Shown: positions 11,741-23,608 of the stretch, in pieces
How the letters are laid out: each line of letters starts with the position of its first letter
How positions within the stretch are numbered: the stretch's first letter is position 1
DNA from: Apostichopus parvimensis
Lineage: Eukaryota > Echinodermata > Holothuroidea > Aspidochirotida > Stichopodidae
Direction: 5' to 3'
Assembly: GCA_000934455.1 (NCBI GenBank)
Contig: KN882213.1
Location: 163,381 to 227,380, forward strand
DNA length: 64,000 nucleotides
The notes under the pieces: generated by a model
Seen by the model: only the letters and a program-made list of their open reading frames with translations
The model's database searches: none
What the model was told of the DNA's origin: nothing
Translations under genes and position numbers: made by a program

Positions 11741-12550
11741 ATAACTGGGGATGCCCTACTGCATGCAAAGCTCACACTAAATCACTGTGCTCCCCTCCCA
11801 AATGTAAACAAACTAGACCGTGAGGTAGTTAGAAAGAAATGGTAGACTTAAATTTTATATCGCCCAGACATCCATGATTAATGTGGAATGTTAAAGGTGA
11901 ACTTGTAGTAAGGTCTCTTTGTGCAAAATATGCGCTTGATTGCTTTAGACATCATTAAAGCCTTTTTCACATTCGGACCTCTGCTAACCTGATAGGACCT
12001 TCAACCATGACAATTTCAATACAGTTCTTCACAACGTACATGCCAAGTGCAACAAAAAAGATTCCTATCAAGTTATTCAAGATCAAACACGAATCTCACA
12101 CACTCACACACATATCCAACATACCATAGATTATTTGACCTAAAAATAAAAAAGGATACAATTTGCATCAAAGTGAAAACCACACACCTTCTTTATGAAA
12201 AAAGTAAGCTAATTCCTCAAAATCAGGAACACTTTAGACACTTAGGGACCACAAGCATATTCTCTTATGCAGGATCCTGGGGAGAACAAAGGCAGTACAG
12301 CCAGGGATTAACTGATTAAGTGCAAACTGTTTCTTCTGTGTGCAGCACTTTGGTAGATGTATACACAATAGCCTCTTTTGTCAGGAAGACAAAGGGCCAG
12401 CTAGGAAACTGAAATCAAAAGGCGAATGGACAAGGGATCTAGCATAGTGGAATGTGTTTCTCATCCCTTAGTGACTACTTGCAGCTTATTTGAGACAAAG
12501 AGAGATTTCAGAAAAAGGAAGATTACTAGTCAGAGGCAAGTTACAACACT
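11741..12550. other. No recognisable gene; possible decayed continuation of the element
   Basis: Short frames such as the one at 12047-12319 contain no motif I recognise. The region follows the endonuclease without any visible border and may be a further decayed part of the same element. Confidence 0.3.
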
Positions 12551-13205
12551 ATCAGAAATATATCTGAAATTAGGGACAACGTAGGATAGGCTGAAGTTGA
12601 GACCAGCATCCCTAGTGTTTGAATAGAATGAAACTTCTTTACATCTTAATCTTTCCTCTTGAATTCTTCAAGACACTATAACTTAAAAACCTTTAAAAAC
12701 AGAAATAGAATTGTCATTTATTATATAGAATAAACTGAATTTGACAACGTTTACTCACTCATCCCACACAACCCTTAAATGAAAACAGCTAATCACTTTC
12801 ATCAATTAGGAAATCCATTGACAGCCTATCTCTATGTACACTTACTTTAAATGATTTCCAATATTTATCAACTTACATCTCTAGCAGAAATATATCTGAA
12901 ATTAGGGACAAGGCATGAAAGGCTGAACTTCAGACCAGCATCCCTAGTGTTTAAATACAATGAAATTTGTTTACTTCCTAATTCTTTCCTAATTTGTCAA
13001 CACACTTTAACTTTGAAAAGTTCGAAAACATGAATATATCTGTGATTTGTTATATATAAAAAACTAAATTTAACAACGTTTACTCCTTCATCCCACAAAA
13101 CACTTAAATGAAAACAGCTAATCACTTTCATGAATTATCATATCCATTGACAGTCTATCTCTATGTACACTTACTTAAATGATTTCTAATATTTATCAAT
13201 TTGTA
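12551..13205. repeat. Tandem duplication, two units of about 332 bp
   Basis: The block starting AGAAATATATCTGAAATTAG at 12554 recurs at 12886, 332 bp later. Homology runs through matching words such as CCAGCATCCCTAGTGTTT, TTAACAACGTTTACTC and CTATGTACACTTACTT up to about 13205. The two units differ by scattered substitutions and small gaps, so the duplication is not very recent. Confidence 0.85.
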
Positions 13206-13620
13206 TTACAATTTTCTTCACAAATGGAAACCGTATCATCCATTTCGGAGGGCCTCATTCTTACGGACCACAACCAAAGGCAGTAAAAGTCCTCGTGGTA
13301 GATGTAAAAAAAAACAGGAAAACAATGTTGTTATTGGACTTGCTGATCCAACTGGTGCCATTAAAGCCATCTGCCATGAGAAGAAAGTTGTCCCTAAATT
13401 ACCAAAAAACAAAAGTGTCATACTGCGGAACTTTCAAAAGGAACATCGTGCCTAATTGTAAATAAAACAACACAAGTCATGCCCTCAACTCCACTCAAGG
13501 AAATAGACCCAAGTATTTTCGAGCAAGCAAAGTGCCTGGTGAATCCTCCTCCACCAGAAGTTGTGGCACTGAAGGATATACCACTTCCACCATCCGGCAT
13601 AGTGGCCCATTGTTGACTGT
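13201..13620 (+). pseudogene. Unidentified coding relic, possibly OB-fold-like
   Basis: A frame at 13201-13455 contains VVIGLADPTGAIKAICHE and then KKVVPKLPKNKSVILRNFQ. The pattern of an ADxTGxIK strand followed by VxLRN resembles RPA-type OB-folds. After a frame change near 13440, a gene-like reading continues with NKTTQVMPSTPLKEIDPSIF and a proline-rich PPPPEVVALKDIPLPPSG to about 13610. Composition looks protein-coding, but the frame is broken and the flanks show no clear splice sites. Some Helitron-class elements carry RPA-like proteins, so a link to the OTU/endonuclease element 1.5 kb upstream is possible. This is only an inference; it may instead be a degraded host exon. Confidence 0.35.
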
Positions 13621-14495
13621 CTGTGGTGAAGTAGTTAACGTAAACAAAATATTTTGTAAAGATATATTGTATGATGGACCCGCGAAGTTTGGACACATAA
13701 GAGAATAAGAGGGGATTTTCAAGTAATGAAAAAATACATGTATGAATCAAACAAAATTCACCCATTATTAGATCAGCTTGGTAGACATCAATTGTGGGTG
13801 TTTACAAATTGTTGCAAATATTTACAGAAAATATTGTACTTTTTGTAAAGGTAAACATCGGCTATGTTGGCAATTTCCGAATGTTGCTAAGTTCGAACGG
13901 CCGACTAAAATGGCCACTAAAAGTTGATAGGCATTGAATATATTCTGCGAAAATTGTGGTTCATTGGTAAAAGTGTTGATTTTCAGAAGAGTTTTGCGAG
14001 GTTCCATTCAAGTTAACACAATGTTGAAGTACCTAAGGGAAATGTTGTTCAAATGTCACGTTTTGTGGAAAGACCGTAAAATTGGGTGACCTTAGATCAA
14101 ATTCATTTATGATTTTCATTACATATTACTCGCTGAAATATTATGAAAAATAGGGTGTTGGAATTTTGTAGTGTTCCGAACTTCGCAATACTGTATATAC
14201 TTAATATTGTCTTGCCTGAACTACGATCATAGGAGACTTAGTGGTCATTACATTACAGAGTTGTGTGTTCATGCGTATTTAGAAGAAAGGACAAGATCAT
14301 TGGTTCTTGAAATGATTAGCAGACAAGGTATTTCACGCTAATTTGCCTAATTTATGCAATATTCAAGTAAGTGCAGTATTTGGAGATCTATAAGTGATAT
14401 GATGTTGAAACTTGCATGCTGTAGTGAACATTTAGTGCAAACAATTTTGGAGGACGCTTAGAGGTCATGAGGTAATTTGTGCTCAATTTACTTCA
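13621..14495. other. Non-coding stretch, nothing recognised
   Basis: A+T-rich sequence with short frames only. No motif, repeat or structural RNA was identified. Confidence 0.35.
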
Positions 14496-14499
14496 CACT

Positions 14500-14760
14500 T
14501 CTTACATACATATATAGTGAATATGCATACAGAAAAAGTCACCTACAGGTCACCAGGAGTCACTTAGGATAACTTGCATAATGTATGCACTAAATCTACT
14601 AGGAAATCTATAACAGCCTAAGGAAATCATGTTCAATCTTTACTGTTAAAGTATTCAAGCAATTTGCTACGGCTTACAATTTCAATACAACGAAACAAAA
14701 ACCCACTGTCGCATAACCTGGTAAGACTAGACGTTTGAGAACCGCATGGTTTATAACAAT
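14500..14760. repeat. Dispersed repeat: GTCACC block and AAAACCCACTGTCGC block
   Basis: The stretch has CAGGTCACCAGGAGTCACTT near 14547 and AACAAAAACCCACTGTCGC near 14694, then GAGACTAGA-like and TTGAGAACCGC words. The second block recurs at about 56186-56240 as AAAACCCACTGTCGCGTAAC...GGTTCGAGAACCGC. A GTCACC block also precedes that copy, at about 55825. The two places therefore share one dispersed family. The GGTTCGAGAACC word resembles a Pol III B box, but no good A box or tRNA fold is visible. Confidence 0.55.
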
Positions 14761-15814
14761 GGCCCTATAATTCCGAACAAAAGTATAAAGTGTTGTTCCT
14801 CCCCAATTTCCTACTGACACTTTGCAAATAAACAAAGCATTGCATGTTACATTGTTGAGGGTTTGTGACATAGTACAAAAACTAAAGCAATGTAACATTG
14901 AGGAATATCAAGTTCATATATAAGCCGTTTTACGAAATCACTTAAAATTATTCTTCTCGTTTTATGGGACAGTGTTTACATTTTGCCACAATAGTGCATC
15001 TTCATCACAAATTTGCAGTCGATTGTCATGTATATGGACTATATCAGCCATTTTATGATCCCTCCAAATGATTATTTTCCTACAGACTCTATGTTTCAAT
15101 ATTGTATGTTTAATTTAGCTTACATCCCCACCAGCCATTATGAGTAATAACAACAAATCTACTCAGAAACATACAATGATAAACTTTGACATTTCATTTT
15201 CAGGCACAAGAAGTCAGAAATATCATGCTAAAGAAGGATGAGACGACATATCCGGTCGCCCTCTGGAACAAAGCCAGTTAAAGACCGGTGACAAAGTTAC
15301 TATTCCACACGTGTGACCCTGAAATGACAAGTACTTGCGAAAACTGGTACAAGATGATAGTTAAGTTAAAGGCTTTGATACAGGTTTGTATATAATAATA
15401 ATTCCAGAAATCAATGATATATGGCCCTAATGTATGGAGCAGACAATCGCTATTTTCAACATGTAAATTAACATCTTCACTGTGGTCACAGATGACATTT
15501 ATCTCAATAGGTGGAAGTTCAAAGTTCCTCTTTTATATGGTGTTACATTGTCAATGACCAACACTTCTCTGCATATTTATGAGAGGACAGGCTTTAACAT
15601 TATTTCATAAATACTGTGTTGTATGGTCAGTCTGCTGAACTAACAATGAACTATCACCAATGTACCTCATGGGTTGGTGGCATATTGGCTTAGACGATCC
15701 ATTTTGTTATTGACATGTAAATTATCAATATTAACAACATCATGGAGCCAAACCAAAAAACAAGTTGGCATTTATATTAGTCAAAATCGATGTAAGCTGC
15801 TTTTGTCCATCGCT
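14761..15814. other. Non-coding stretch, nothing recognised
   Basis: No gene or repeat boundary is supported. The 74-codon minus-strand frame at 14674-14898 overlaps the dispersed repeat and is not a gene. Confidence 0.3.
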
Positions 15815-16870
15815 AACACATAATTATGGCGGGCCATCTGTCTCAAATCGTGGGGAATCGACTTATACCGATTTAAATCCACATATACCAATTTCCTTCG
15901 ACTTATACCACTTTCCAGCAGCTTAAATTGACTACTACCGATTTAAATTGACATATACCAGTTTAATTCGACATAACATCGATTTATATCGCCATATAGC
16001 AGTTGAATTTCACAAATCATCGATTGAAATCGACATATACCAATTGAAATCGACGATGAGTCAAATAAATCGGTATATGTCTATTGAAATCGACATATAC
16101 CGATTTAATTCGACTTATACCAGCTTAAATCGACTTATACCGATTTAAATCTACATATACCAATTTAAATCGATGATATGTAAAATAAATCGGTATTTGT
16201 CAATTTAAATAGACATCTACCAGTTTAAATCGATGATATGTCGAATTCAATCGGAAGAAGTCAATTTCCTTCGACTTATACCAGTTCCTAGCAACTCAAA
16301 CTGACATATACCTATTTAAATCGACATATGATCGATTTAGCTCATTAACATATTCCAAATCCCGATTTCGCTGGTGATTGACATGTGAAGATACATCACG
16401 TGAAGTCACCTGACAAGGCGTGCGAATATTTAAATACTTCTAAATCTTAATATGTAGTTCTGTGAAATCTTTCAACCTCAGCCAACTGCGAACATCGATC
16501 AGGAAGAACATTACGAAGCTAGCAGGAGTGTTCATCATGATAATGTCCATGGTAATTATCAACAATTACTTGGAGGAAGATTGAAATTTATTCATGAAAA
16601 GGCTGAAAAACTGATATTTCAATGAGGTGAAATTGTCTTTATGCAAACTTGGCCTTGTAGTCTAGTCAAACATGTGGAGCTACTCTATAGTACAGGAATA
16701 CATTTAGTCAAGTGCACATAGGCCTAGAATTGACTGTAGTGTACAGTGTGCAAAGAGATGCAGTAAGCACTTTCAGTTACACCATGTACCCAGATGATAA
16801 TGTACTGCGGGGAGGCTTACAGTAAGGTTCTGTTACACTGTAGCCATATACGATACCAAGGGCTTTAACA
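15815..16870 (-). mobile_element. Repeat element copy A, with TCGACATATACCRATTTAAA minisatellite
   Basis: Read on the minus strand, this stretch matches 54035-55350 of the plus strand in order. The shared words include ATCATCTGGGTA, CATGTTTGACTAGACTA, TTACCATGGACAT, TGATGTATCTTCACGTGTCAATCA and, at the far end, CGATTCCCCACGATTT...CATGGCCCGCCATAAT. The middle (about 15850-16345) is a minisatellite of roughly 20-23 bp units alternating CGACATATACC and GATTTAAAT. It is about 500 bp long here against about 260 bp in the other copy. No coding capacity is evident and no clean terminal inverted repeats were found. It is a non-autonomous repeat of unknown class. Confidence 0.8.
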
Positions 16871-17805
16871 ATTACACATTATTCACGCTTAATTTATGCA
16901 TTCCTCTGTGCTTGTTTTGTATGTTTTTCCTGTGCATGTTCTATTGGCTTACTGATGAATACTGTACGTCTAAGTGAGAACTTACAGACAAAACTCATGA
17001 CTTGATGTGGAGAAGTTGTGACCACCTGTATCCATAATTGATAAGAAAGCAGCCAAAAATGTTTCATATAATTACATAGCATGTTCTTGTTCACAATACA
17101 CTTCAGTTACTTAGCCTCATTTTCAAGCACAGGCAAGGGTTTTGAGGTTTTATACGTCATCGTTTTGGTAATGAAAATGTTAGTAATTAGTTTCTCAATA
17201 TGAATGTTACCTTGAACCTACCAGGACAATTGATATTGAGCCTAGGCCTAGATAGGCACAGCCTATCCAATAATGTTTGTAAACCACCCCACTAGTACAA
17301 TGACGTTGCTGTGGCAGTCAACTATAGCTAACCTCCATTTCTCTATCGCTCACCTCAGAGGTTTTGTCCATATCCAACACCGATGCAGCATAGTATTAAG
17401 AGGATATGTACATAATAGTTAGTAGTGTCAGTAACAGTACATGCAGAGTACAGTATTTTTGAATAAGGATGGTTGACCTTTTGGGCTTTAGCTGAGCAAC
17501 ACCGATTGCTTGTGAGGTGAATGTTTTATAGCAGTGATGAACTATACCTACCATGAAATGTGTCTCTGTGTAATAAATGGATATGTTTTTCTACAGTTTA
17601 ATTGTCACATGAACATTGATATACTTTCATTTGAAAGTACAATCTTTTTATCATTAAATTTACCTTGTATTGAATAGTCAATTACAAGTGCACTAAATTT
17701 CTTTGTCATATAACTCACTTCATCATGGTCAGTGTTTCTTTCTGTACTCTTTGCATAAACTGTTATGTATGTTGAATATTTGTTATTAATATCCTCTCTT
17801 TTTAG
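16871..17805. other. Non-coding stretch, nothing recognised
   Basis: No supported gene. Minus-strand frames at 16894-17094 and 17605-17859 are short, A+T-driven and motif-free. Confidence 0.3.
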
Positions 17806-18450
17806 GTGGGGATTTGTGGTCAGCTGCAGTATGGTGGTTATTCTCGACTGGTTACTCACCTGAGAGTAGCAAGAAACAACAGAGCCATCACCACTCTGCA
17901 GTGGTTTTTAAAAGGATGTCGTTATTATGGCACACCCACCAGAGTTAGAATTGATCCAGAAGCGAAAAGTATCTAGTAGCCCAATTTATGATACTTTACA
18001 GGGGAGGTAATAGAGGCAGTGTGCTGACTGCAAGTTCCGTGCATAACCACAGTTGACAGATTTTGGCGATACTGCTATGCTAAGTGTTTACATGTATATT
18101 ATGAGCTCTTCACCAGAATGCAGTTGGAGGGTACCTTGGACATTGTAAATAATTTACATCTGTATGCCCTTCATTTTGTTTATCTGCCTAGAATAATGAC
18201 AGATTTAAATCTCTTTAGCAGGGTATGGAACAGACATCAATTGTCTCCTTTACAGTTATGTGTCCAAGGTGCTACTGCTAACATTAATCATAACCGCACT
18301 GGATTTCACATATTTGCTGAAGATAGCAACTTTCCAACAGGTAAGATACTTCAACAATTTGCTATTAATCAAGACAACTTCCCTGAAGGTCCTCCACCAA
18401 ATCAGCCAGTCTCAGATATACACATTGAAATATCTGAGGAAAAACCATAG
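17806..18450 (+). pseudogene. Fossil of an integrase-core (DDE, rve-like) protein gene
   Basis: Conceptual reading shows YSRLVTHL with NNRAITTLQWFL and YGTPTRVRID near 17840-17960, then NRGSVLTASSVHN-like residues near 18010-18045. The last part, an open frame at 18118-18450, has LYALHFVYLPRI, then WNRHQLSP. This order matches a large family of integrase-core proteins of aquatic animals in which GYSRLV, YG.P.RVR.D and an HNxRIERLW block precede a F..L.....LHYVYLPRIN segment. The family is known to be multi-copy in invertebrates and fish; whether it belongs to a mobile element or is a domesticated gene is unsettled to my knowledge. This copy is broken, with a few disruptions, and old. Confidence 0.7.
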
Positions 18451-19009
18451 CAGTTTAGTTGAAACATTTAATCCGTTGAGGGAAAGTCATCAGCGAGGGG
18501 TTGACATTGATGGCAATGTTGTATTATTTCTATTTGAAATGGTGATAAATTTGTCAAATGTCAACAGACCATTTATAAATGTGGAAGTTAGCATGACTAA
18601 TGTTATTTGTGCCACATTATTATTCTTTAAACACATAGCTTGCTGGTGATGTTTTCAACAAACCAAGTCTTCTCCTTAGCCATTTACAATCACATTGTAA
18701 AACTATTTATCCATTGGTTTAGTTATATAAAACAGTATGAGCAAACCAGTATAAAGCAATGCAAAATGTGTTGGTTTCCATACATATGATAATACTAATA
18801 ATTTAAAATATGCTGTCTTTTTTTTTTACTTTTCAAACAGATGTCAACTTCAATGTCTATGGATGGGTGTAATTGGTTTCGACCAATTGCTTCATAGAAA
18901 CAACAAACAAGGATGCATAAGAATAAAACAGTTGATGCATGGTATAACTGCAAAGTCTATTTGATATAAGTACTATGCAAAAGTCTAATGGATACAAGTG
19001 AAAATGATA
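18451..19009. other. Non-coding stretch, nothing recognised
   Basis: A T-run followed by ACTTTTCAAACAG near 18840 resembles a splice acceptor, but the sequence after it has no open frame of note. Confidence 0.3.
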
Positions 19010-19640
19010 AATCGTTAAACACTTTAAAGTACTATTTAGCCTATACTGAATAGAACAAGGTGAAAATAAGGCAGGCAAATGGTTTGCATGCTTAGTAAAG
19101 CTATATTATGTAAAAACGATATATACTTAGAAAAAAATCTAAATACTGTTATCAAGAAGGGATGAAACAGTAATACTCCAATTATGATAACAACATAGTC
19201 TATTTAAACTGCTGCAGTATACAACTACAGAGAGTCATGAGGCAATTGATGCGAGGCAGATGATGATTTTGAGATCGCTATGCAATATAAGTTACTGACA
19301 CGTACATATTGAAGAGGTCTTATATATATTCCGAAGTAAAAATACTGTTGAACCTGCACAGAATAGAACAAGGCAAACACAAGGCAGGCAAATGTTTGGC
19401 ATGCTTAGTAACTAATGGTATATAAAAACATATAGATACATCACAACATTTATCAAAAGACTGCTTTTGAGATGGGTTAAAAAAGTAATACTCCAAAGTA
19501 ATACTACAATTTTTATAATAACATAGCCTATGAAAAAAGCTGCAGTATACAACTTCAGAGAGTAATGAAGTATAATTGAAAGAGGTCTTACATAAATTCG
19601 TAGAAATGAACTTTAAGGTTGACTATGACAAAACATTGTC
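19010..19640. repeat. Tandem duplication, two units of about 313 bp
   Basis: The word GAATAGAACAAGG followed by AAGGCAGGCAAATG starts at 19048 and again at 19361, 313 bp later. Later matches include GCAGTATACAACT(A/T)CAGAGAGT and GAAGAGGTCTTA/GAAAGAGGTCTTA. The units carry many differences and small gaps, so the duplication is old. Confidence 0.8.
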
Positions 19641-20690
19641 AATCTGGACCTGCATGTTACTAAAATGATAACAAATATTTAAGTGTGGCGGCATTTGTAA
19701 CACTTTCAAAGGTCAGTAGAAAGTGTTATGAATGTTTGATATCTTGAATGGTAAAAAATATCAAGACAAATATCTTGCTGGTTATGAAATAAATTCTATA
19801 ATCTGTTCATGAAAAGTCTACATAACAGTTAAAATATATGCTACTTGTAAGTACAAAAACAAATGAAAATACAAAAACAAAAGGATACAGAAAGGAAAGA
19901 AACAGTACTTTATGGACTAAGTTACAGACATATTTGTATACTATGGCATCCACAAAGAGGGGAAAATTCCCTATATGATATGCAGATGAACTCAGAATCA
20001 GATACAAAAGCTTTTCAATTTACTGAAAGCAGCAAACAACTTTGTACCTAACTGCAGATTGACATCTGGCTTCCACATCAACAAACAAGTACAAGTGTTA
20101 GACTGTTAAGACCAAACCATTTAGTCTATAATGAAATGTCTTTAACTGACAGATGATATGACATGTTAAATTACTAGAACACACATTTGACAGGTAAATG
20201 TATTAAAATATTTTAAACAATATTACATTACTGTTTTTTGCTGCTTGTTTGCAAATGTGCTGCATTGGGGGTTGAACTATGAATATTAATTACATAAGTA
20301 ACAGCTGCTTCATTTAAAAAATTTACGGTCCAGAGCATAAAGCAGACCATGCAAAATCCTAAACTCATACGATTAAGCTTCCTTAAAGGAGAAATAAACC
20401 CCATCTTTTTTGGCACCCATACTTACGTTTTGACAGATGGTCTTTCCAGTAAAAGCAATAGAAAAGCCTAACCAGAAAGCCTATGGGCTTATAGTGATTC
20501 CTTGCCAATTGAGATGATAATCCCAAGCTTTCGTCATTGTTCATTAAATTGATCAGCAAGGTTCTTTCACTGGATGTGGACCTACCTACTAATATGTTAA
20601 CTTACCATATTTACAAGCTATATTTAGCAAAAATCAACTGAAGCCCTGCCCCCTAATAAATGTGCAGGATATCCCATTACATTATCATGT
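19641..20690. other. Non-coding stretch, nothing recognised
   Basis: A+T-rich sequence with only short motif-free frames on both strands. Confidence 0.3.
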
Positions 20691-20930
20691 ACCCGCTATC
20701 AACCAACACCTTCACACAAAGTATGATTCAATTCTGAAAATGTTGACATTTGCCCCTGTTTCCTCATTAATATTCTTGAGATGAGCACCAAAATCAATAG
20801 GGCTCTTGTACTCACTATGGCACATCTATGTACCAAGTATGACTTCAATCCAACTTGCCATTGTTGAGTTATTTGTTGAGTTACGAGCCAAGGGCGTCAT
20901 ATACACACACACGCAATCACCATCGCATAG
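20691..20930 (-). repeat. Dispersed repeat copy, minus strand, ending in a CA run
   Basis: CTCACTATGGCACATCTATGTACCAAGTATGACTTC-type wording (cited in part) followed by TTGAGTTACGAGCC and an ACACACACACGC run is the reverse strand of the GT-headed dispersed family seen at 50055-50345 (TTGGTACGTAGGTTCAGCACAGTGAGTAC). Confidence 0.5.
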
Positions 20931-21825
20931 ATTCCTTTTACCTTCGCGCAAGGAATAAAAAATCCCTTCTTTGAGATGAAAAAAAACATTTGAATGTACT
21001 TCATGTGTGATTTTGTTTGAATTGAGCCAGTTCCCGGAAGTACCGTGACGAAAGCGAGACACTTGGCGTATTTCCAGAAAAATTAGTTGCCAATCCCTAA
21101 AATAATTACAATTGTACTTTCAACAATAGTAATGAATAAATTATAGATCCCAAAATATCTTTTGTCTTTATTGATCTGTAAAAACTGCATAAAAAGTGTG
21201 TCAAATTTAATATTGTAACGAGTATCAGTGGAAATATAAATTTTGTGATATTTTCTGATAATGTATGTAAAAATCTCTCCTTGGAAATTGACATGCAGCC
21301 TATGATGTGCCAGGTCTCCTATCGCATATGGGGATATTTGAAAAAATTTTTTGAATTATCAATTAACCTAAAATTTATTTTGCCTCTTTTACACCATTAA
21401 ATGCTGTTTTTATCTGAAAAAGGGTCTCAATTTCGAGATTTCAAACAGCCTGACTGGTTTCTGTCCTTTACAAGAAAAATTATACGCACTCCAAGTTGGA
21501 AAACGCTATGAATAAAAAATTTTCAGTACCAGTAAAGTTACAAGAGGTATGTCACTATCATAATGTTTTGCAATATACATATTGCAGCTTTTTACAACTT
21601 TCAAGCTGCAAAATATTCAAAGAGCAATATTTTTCGGATTATAGGATCATATATTTCAGGGTGACGCCGAAACCAAACAAGGTCGAATAGTTTTACCCAG
21701 AAAATATAAACCAAACTGAAAGATTGAATTCAGCTAAATTATCTCTAAGCCGCCAAGATGACACAAAAAGAAGGGCTGGTCTAGATAGTCTGTCTGCGTG
21801 GTGTGGAATGGGTAGTAATATTATG
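20931..21825. other. Non-coding stretch left of the DNA transposon
   Basis: Nothing gene-like is supported. A GGGTGACGCCGAAACC word near 21659 is reminiscent of the transposon end motif but too diverged to call. Confidence 0.3.
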
Positions 21826-21874
21826 GTCACGCCGTAACGTTACGGCGTGACAATCATGCATGTCACGTCGTAAC
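21826..21874. repeat. Palindromic left border of the transposon
   Basis: Three 13-bp units in alternating orientation: GTCACGCCGTAAC (21826-21838), GTTACGGCGTGAC (21839-21851) and GTCACGTCGTAAC (21862-21874, one mismatch). Units one and two form a perfect palindrome. Units two and three can form a hairpin with a 10-base loop, AATCATGCAT. Confidence 0.9.
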
Positions 21875-22930
21875 ATTTTTAATTTGGTTGATATTATATG
21901 CTGATTGAAAGTCTCAATATTCCAAATTGTGTTCACCTTATATAATAGGAATGTAAAGGATAAAAAGGTCCTTAAAATCTCACAAAACACTCACAAAGCC
22001 AAAGCTAATCTTGGAGTTATAAAATTGGTGCTTGTGAGCTGCTTTTCAGTTGATGCTCTTGATGTTTTGTATGCATTTTAAAGGAGAAACACAAACTCAA
22101 ACATGAACCTTAACTCCTATGGTAGAAAACTAATATCTAAGCCAACTGTCAAAAAAAGCTACTTAAAAGCTCATATCTAGCCCAAGTTATCTATGCTTAA
22201 ATTTGACATATTGAAGCGGCCATTTTGCTCAATGCTGGCCAAATACTTAAAGACGATGACATAATTTCCTCAGAAGGATGATGGAGTGTATTTTTCTCCT
22301 TCATAATTGTATATTCATTTTGGGTTCCAAAACTTGGTACTACAAAGTGGTAAAAGCTTGTTTTGATAATGACTGTGTACACAAAAATGTCCATGACCTT
22401 GATTATAATCAAATAAATTGTTAAGGGGTAGCAACCTTCAGCTAGGTTATAATAAGAAACATAACATTCTAACATCCTGGTGAATTGACAATCTGCTTGT
22501 TAAAGACCAAAATAGCTGCCCCCACAAAAGTGCAAAATTTAATGTTTTCAATAATTCCAAAAATATATATTATGTTGCTAATTTAGGTATGATATTTGGC
22601 CAGAAATTTTGTAATTATAGGTACTACAAGTTTGGCTGAAATTTTTATCTGACATGATGTCTCCTTTAATTTATGAAATCAATTGATGGCGGTATTTATC
22701 AATTTAGTTGACTGCATTTATTATGGCCATCTTCTGAAGATGAGAATCACAAGAATGAGCTTCAAATCGCTAATAATCTATGAATGAGGAGGCTTGCATT
22801 GCTGCAAATAGAGGTAAGTTGTGTTTGGTCCCACAGTATAATTTTCTTCCCGCCTATATCACATGGGGCTTGTAAAAATCGAGGAAATTTCTACAAATGG
22901 AGTCACACTAACCTACATTGACACCTGTTA

Positions 22931-23395
22931 GACCTACATGTTAGGATACAGACTAGGCCACACAGTAAATGATACAGGCTAGGCCCCACAGTTAACTTTA
23001 ACTATAGATATACAAATGCAAATATCAGAAGTTACAATTGCCACTGCAAGCCATTGCTAAGTGCTAGAAGCCATTGTATCAGAAAAGACAGCAATGTTTA
23101 CACCAGGAATTATAATTTGAGATTGATTTTCCATTTGGACCATCAATTATACATTTCGGAAATTGACCCCTATATAGGCCTACATGTTAGGATACAGGCT
23201 AGGCCACACAGGTAACTTTAACTATAGATATGCAAATGCAAATATCTAAGTTACAATTATTGCCACTGCAAGCCATTGCTTAGTGCTAGAAGCCATTGTA
23301 TGAGAATAGACAGCAATGTTTACACCAGGAATTAAAATTTGAGATTGATTTTCCATTTGGGTCAGCCATTATGGTAGTGATTGAATAAATTTGTA
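22931..23395. repeat. Tandem duplication, about 246-bp unit, inside the transposon
   Basis: CCTACATGTTAGGATACAG occurs at 22933 and 23179, 246 bp apart. Homology continues through TTTAACTATAGATAT, GCCACTGCAAGCCATTGCT, CAATGTTTACACCAGGAATT and GATTGATTTTCCATTTGG. The units are highly similar, so this is younger than the other tandem pairs in the window. It lies between the left border and the transposase start. Confidence 0.85.
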
Positions 23396-23608
23396 ATTTA
23401 TTACTATGTCCCTGTCCCTTTGAATTTTAACATGAGGAAAGATTTGGAGGAGACATCCACCTCTTATGATGAATATGAATACTTGTATACAATGCATTTT
23501 AATGTATTTTAAAACTATATGCCTTCATGCATATGTGAGCTAGATACTAGACTGATAATACTGGAATCAATAACAAAAAAGTAAGGTTTCTCATTTTCTT
23601 ACAGCAAA

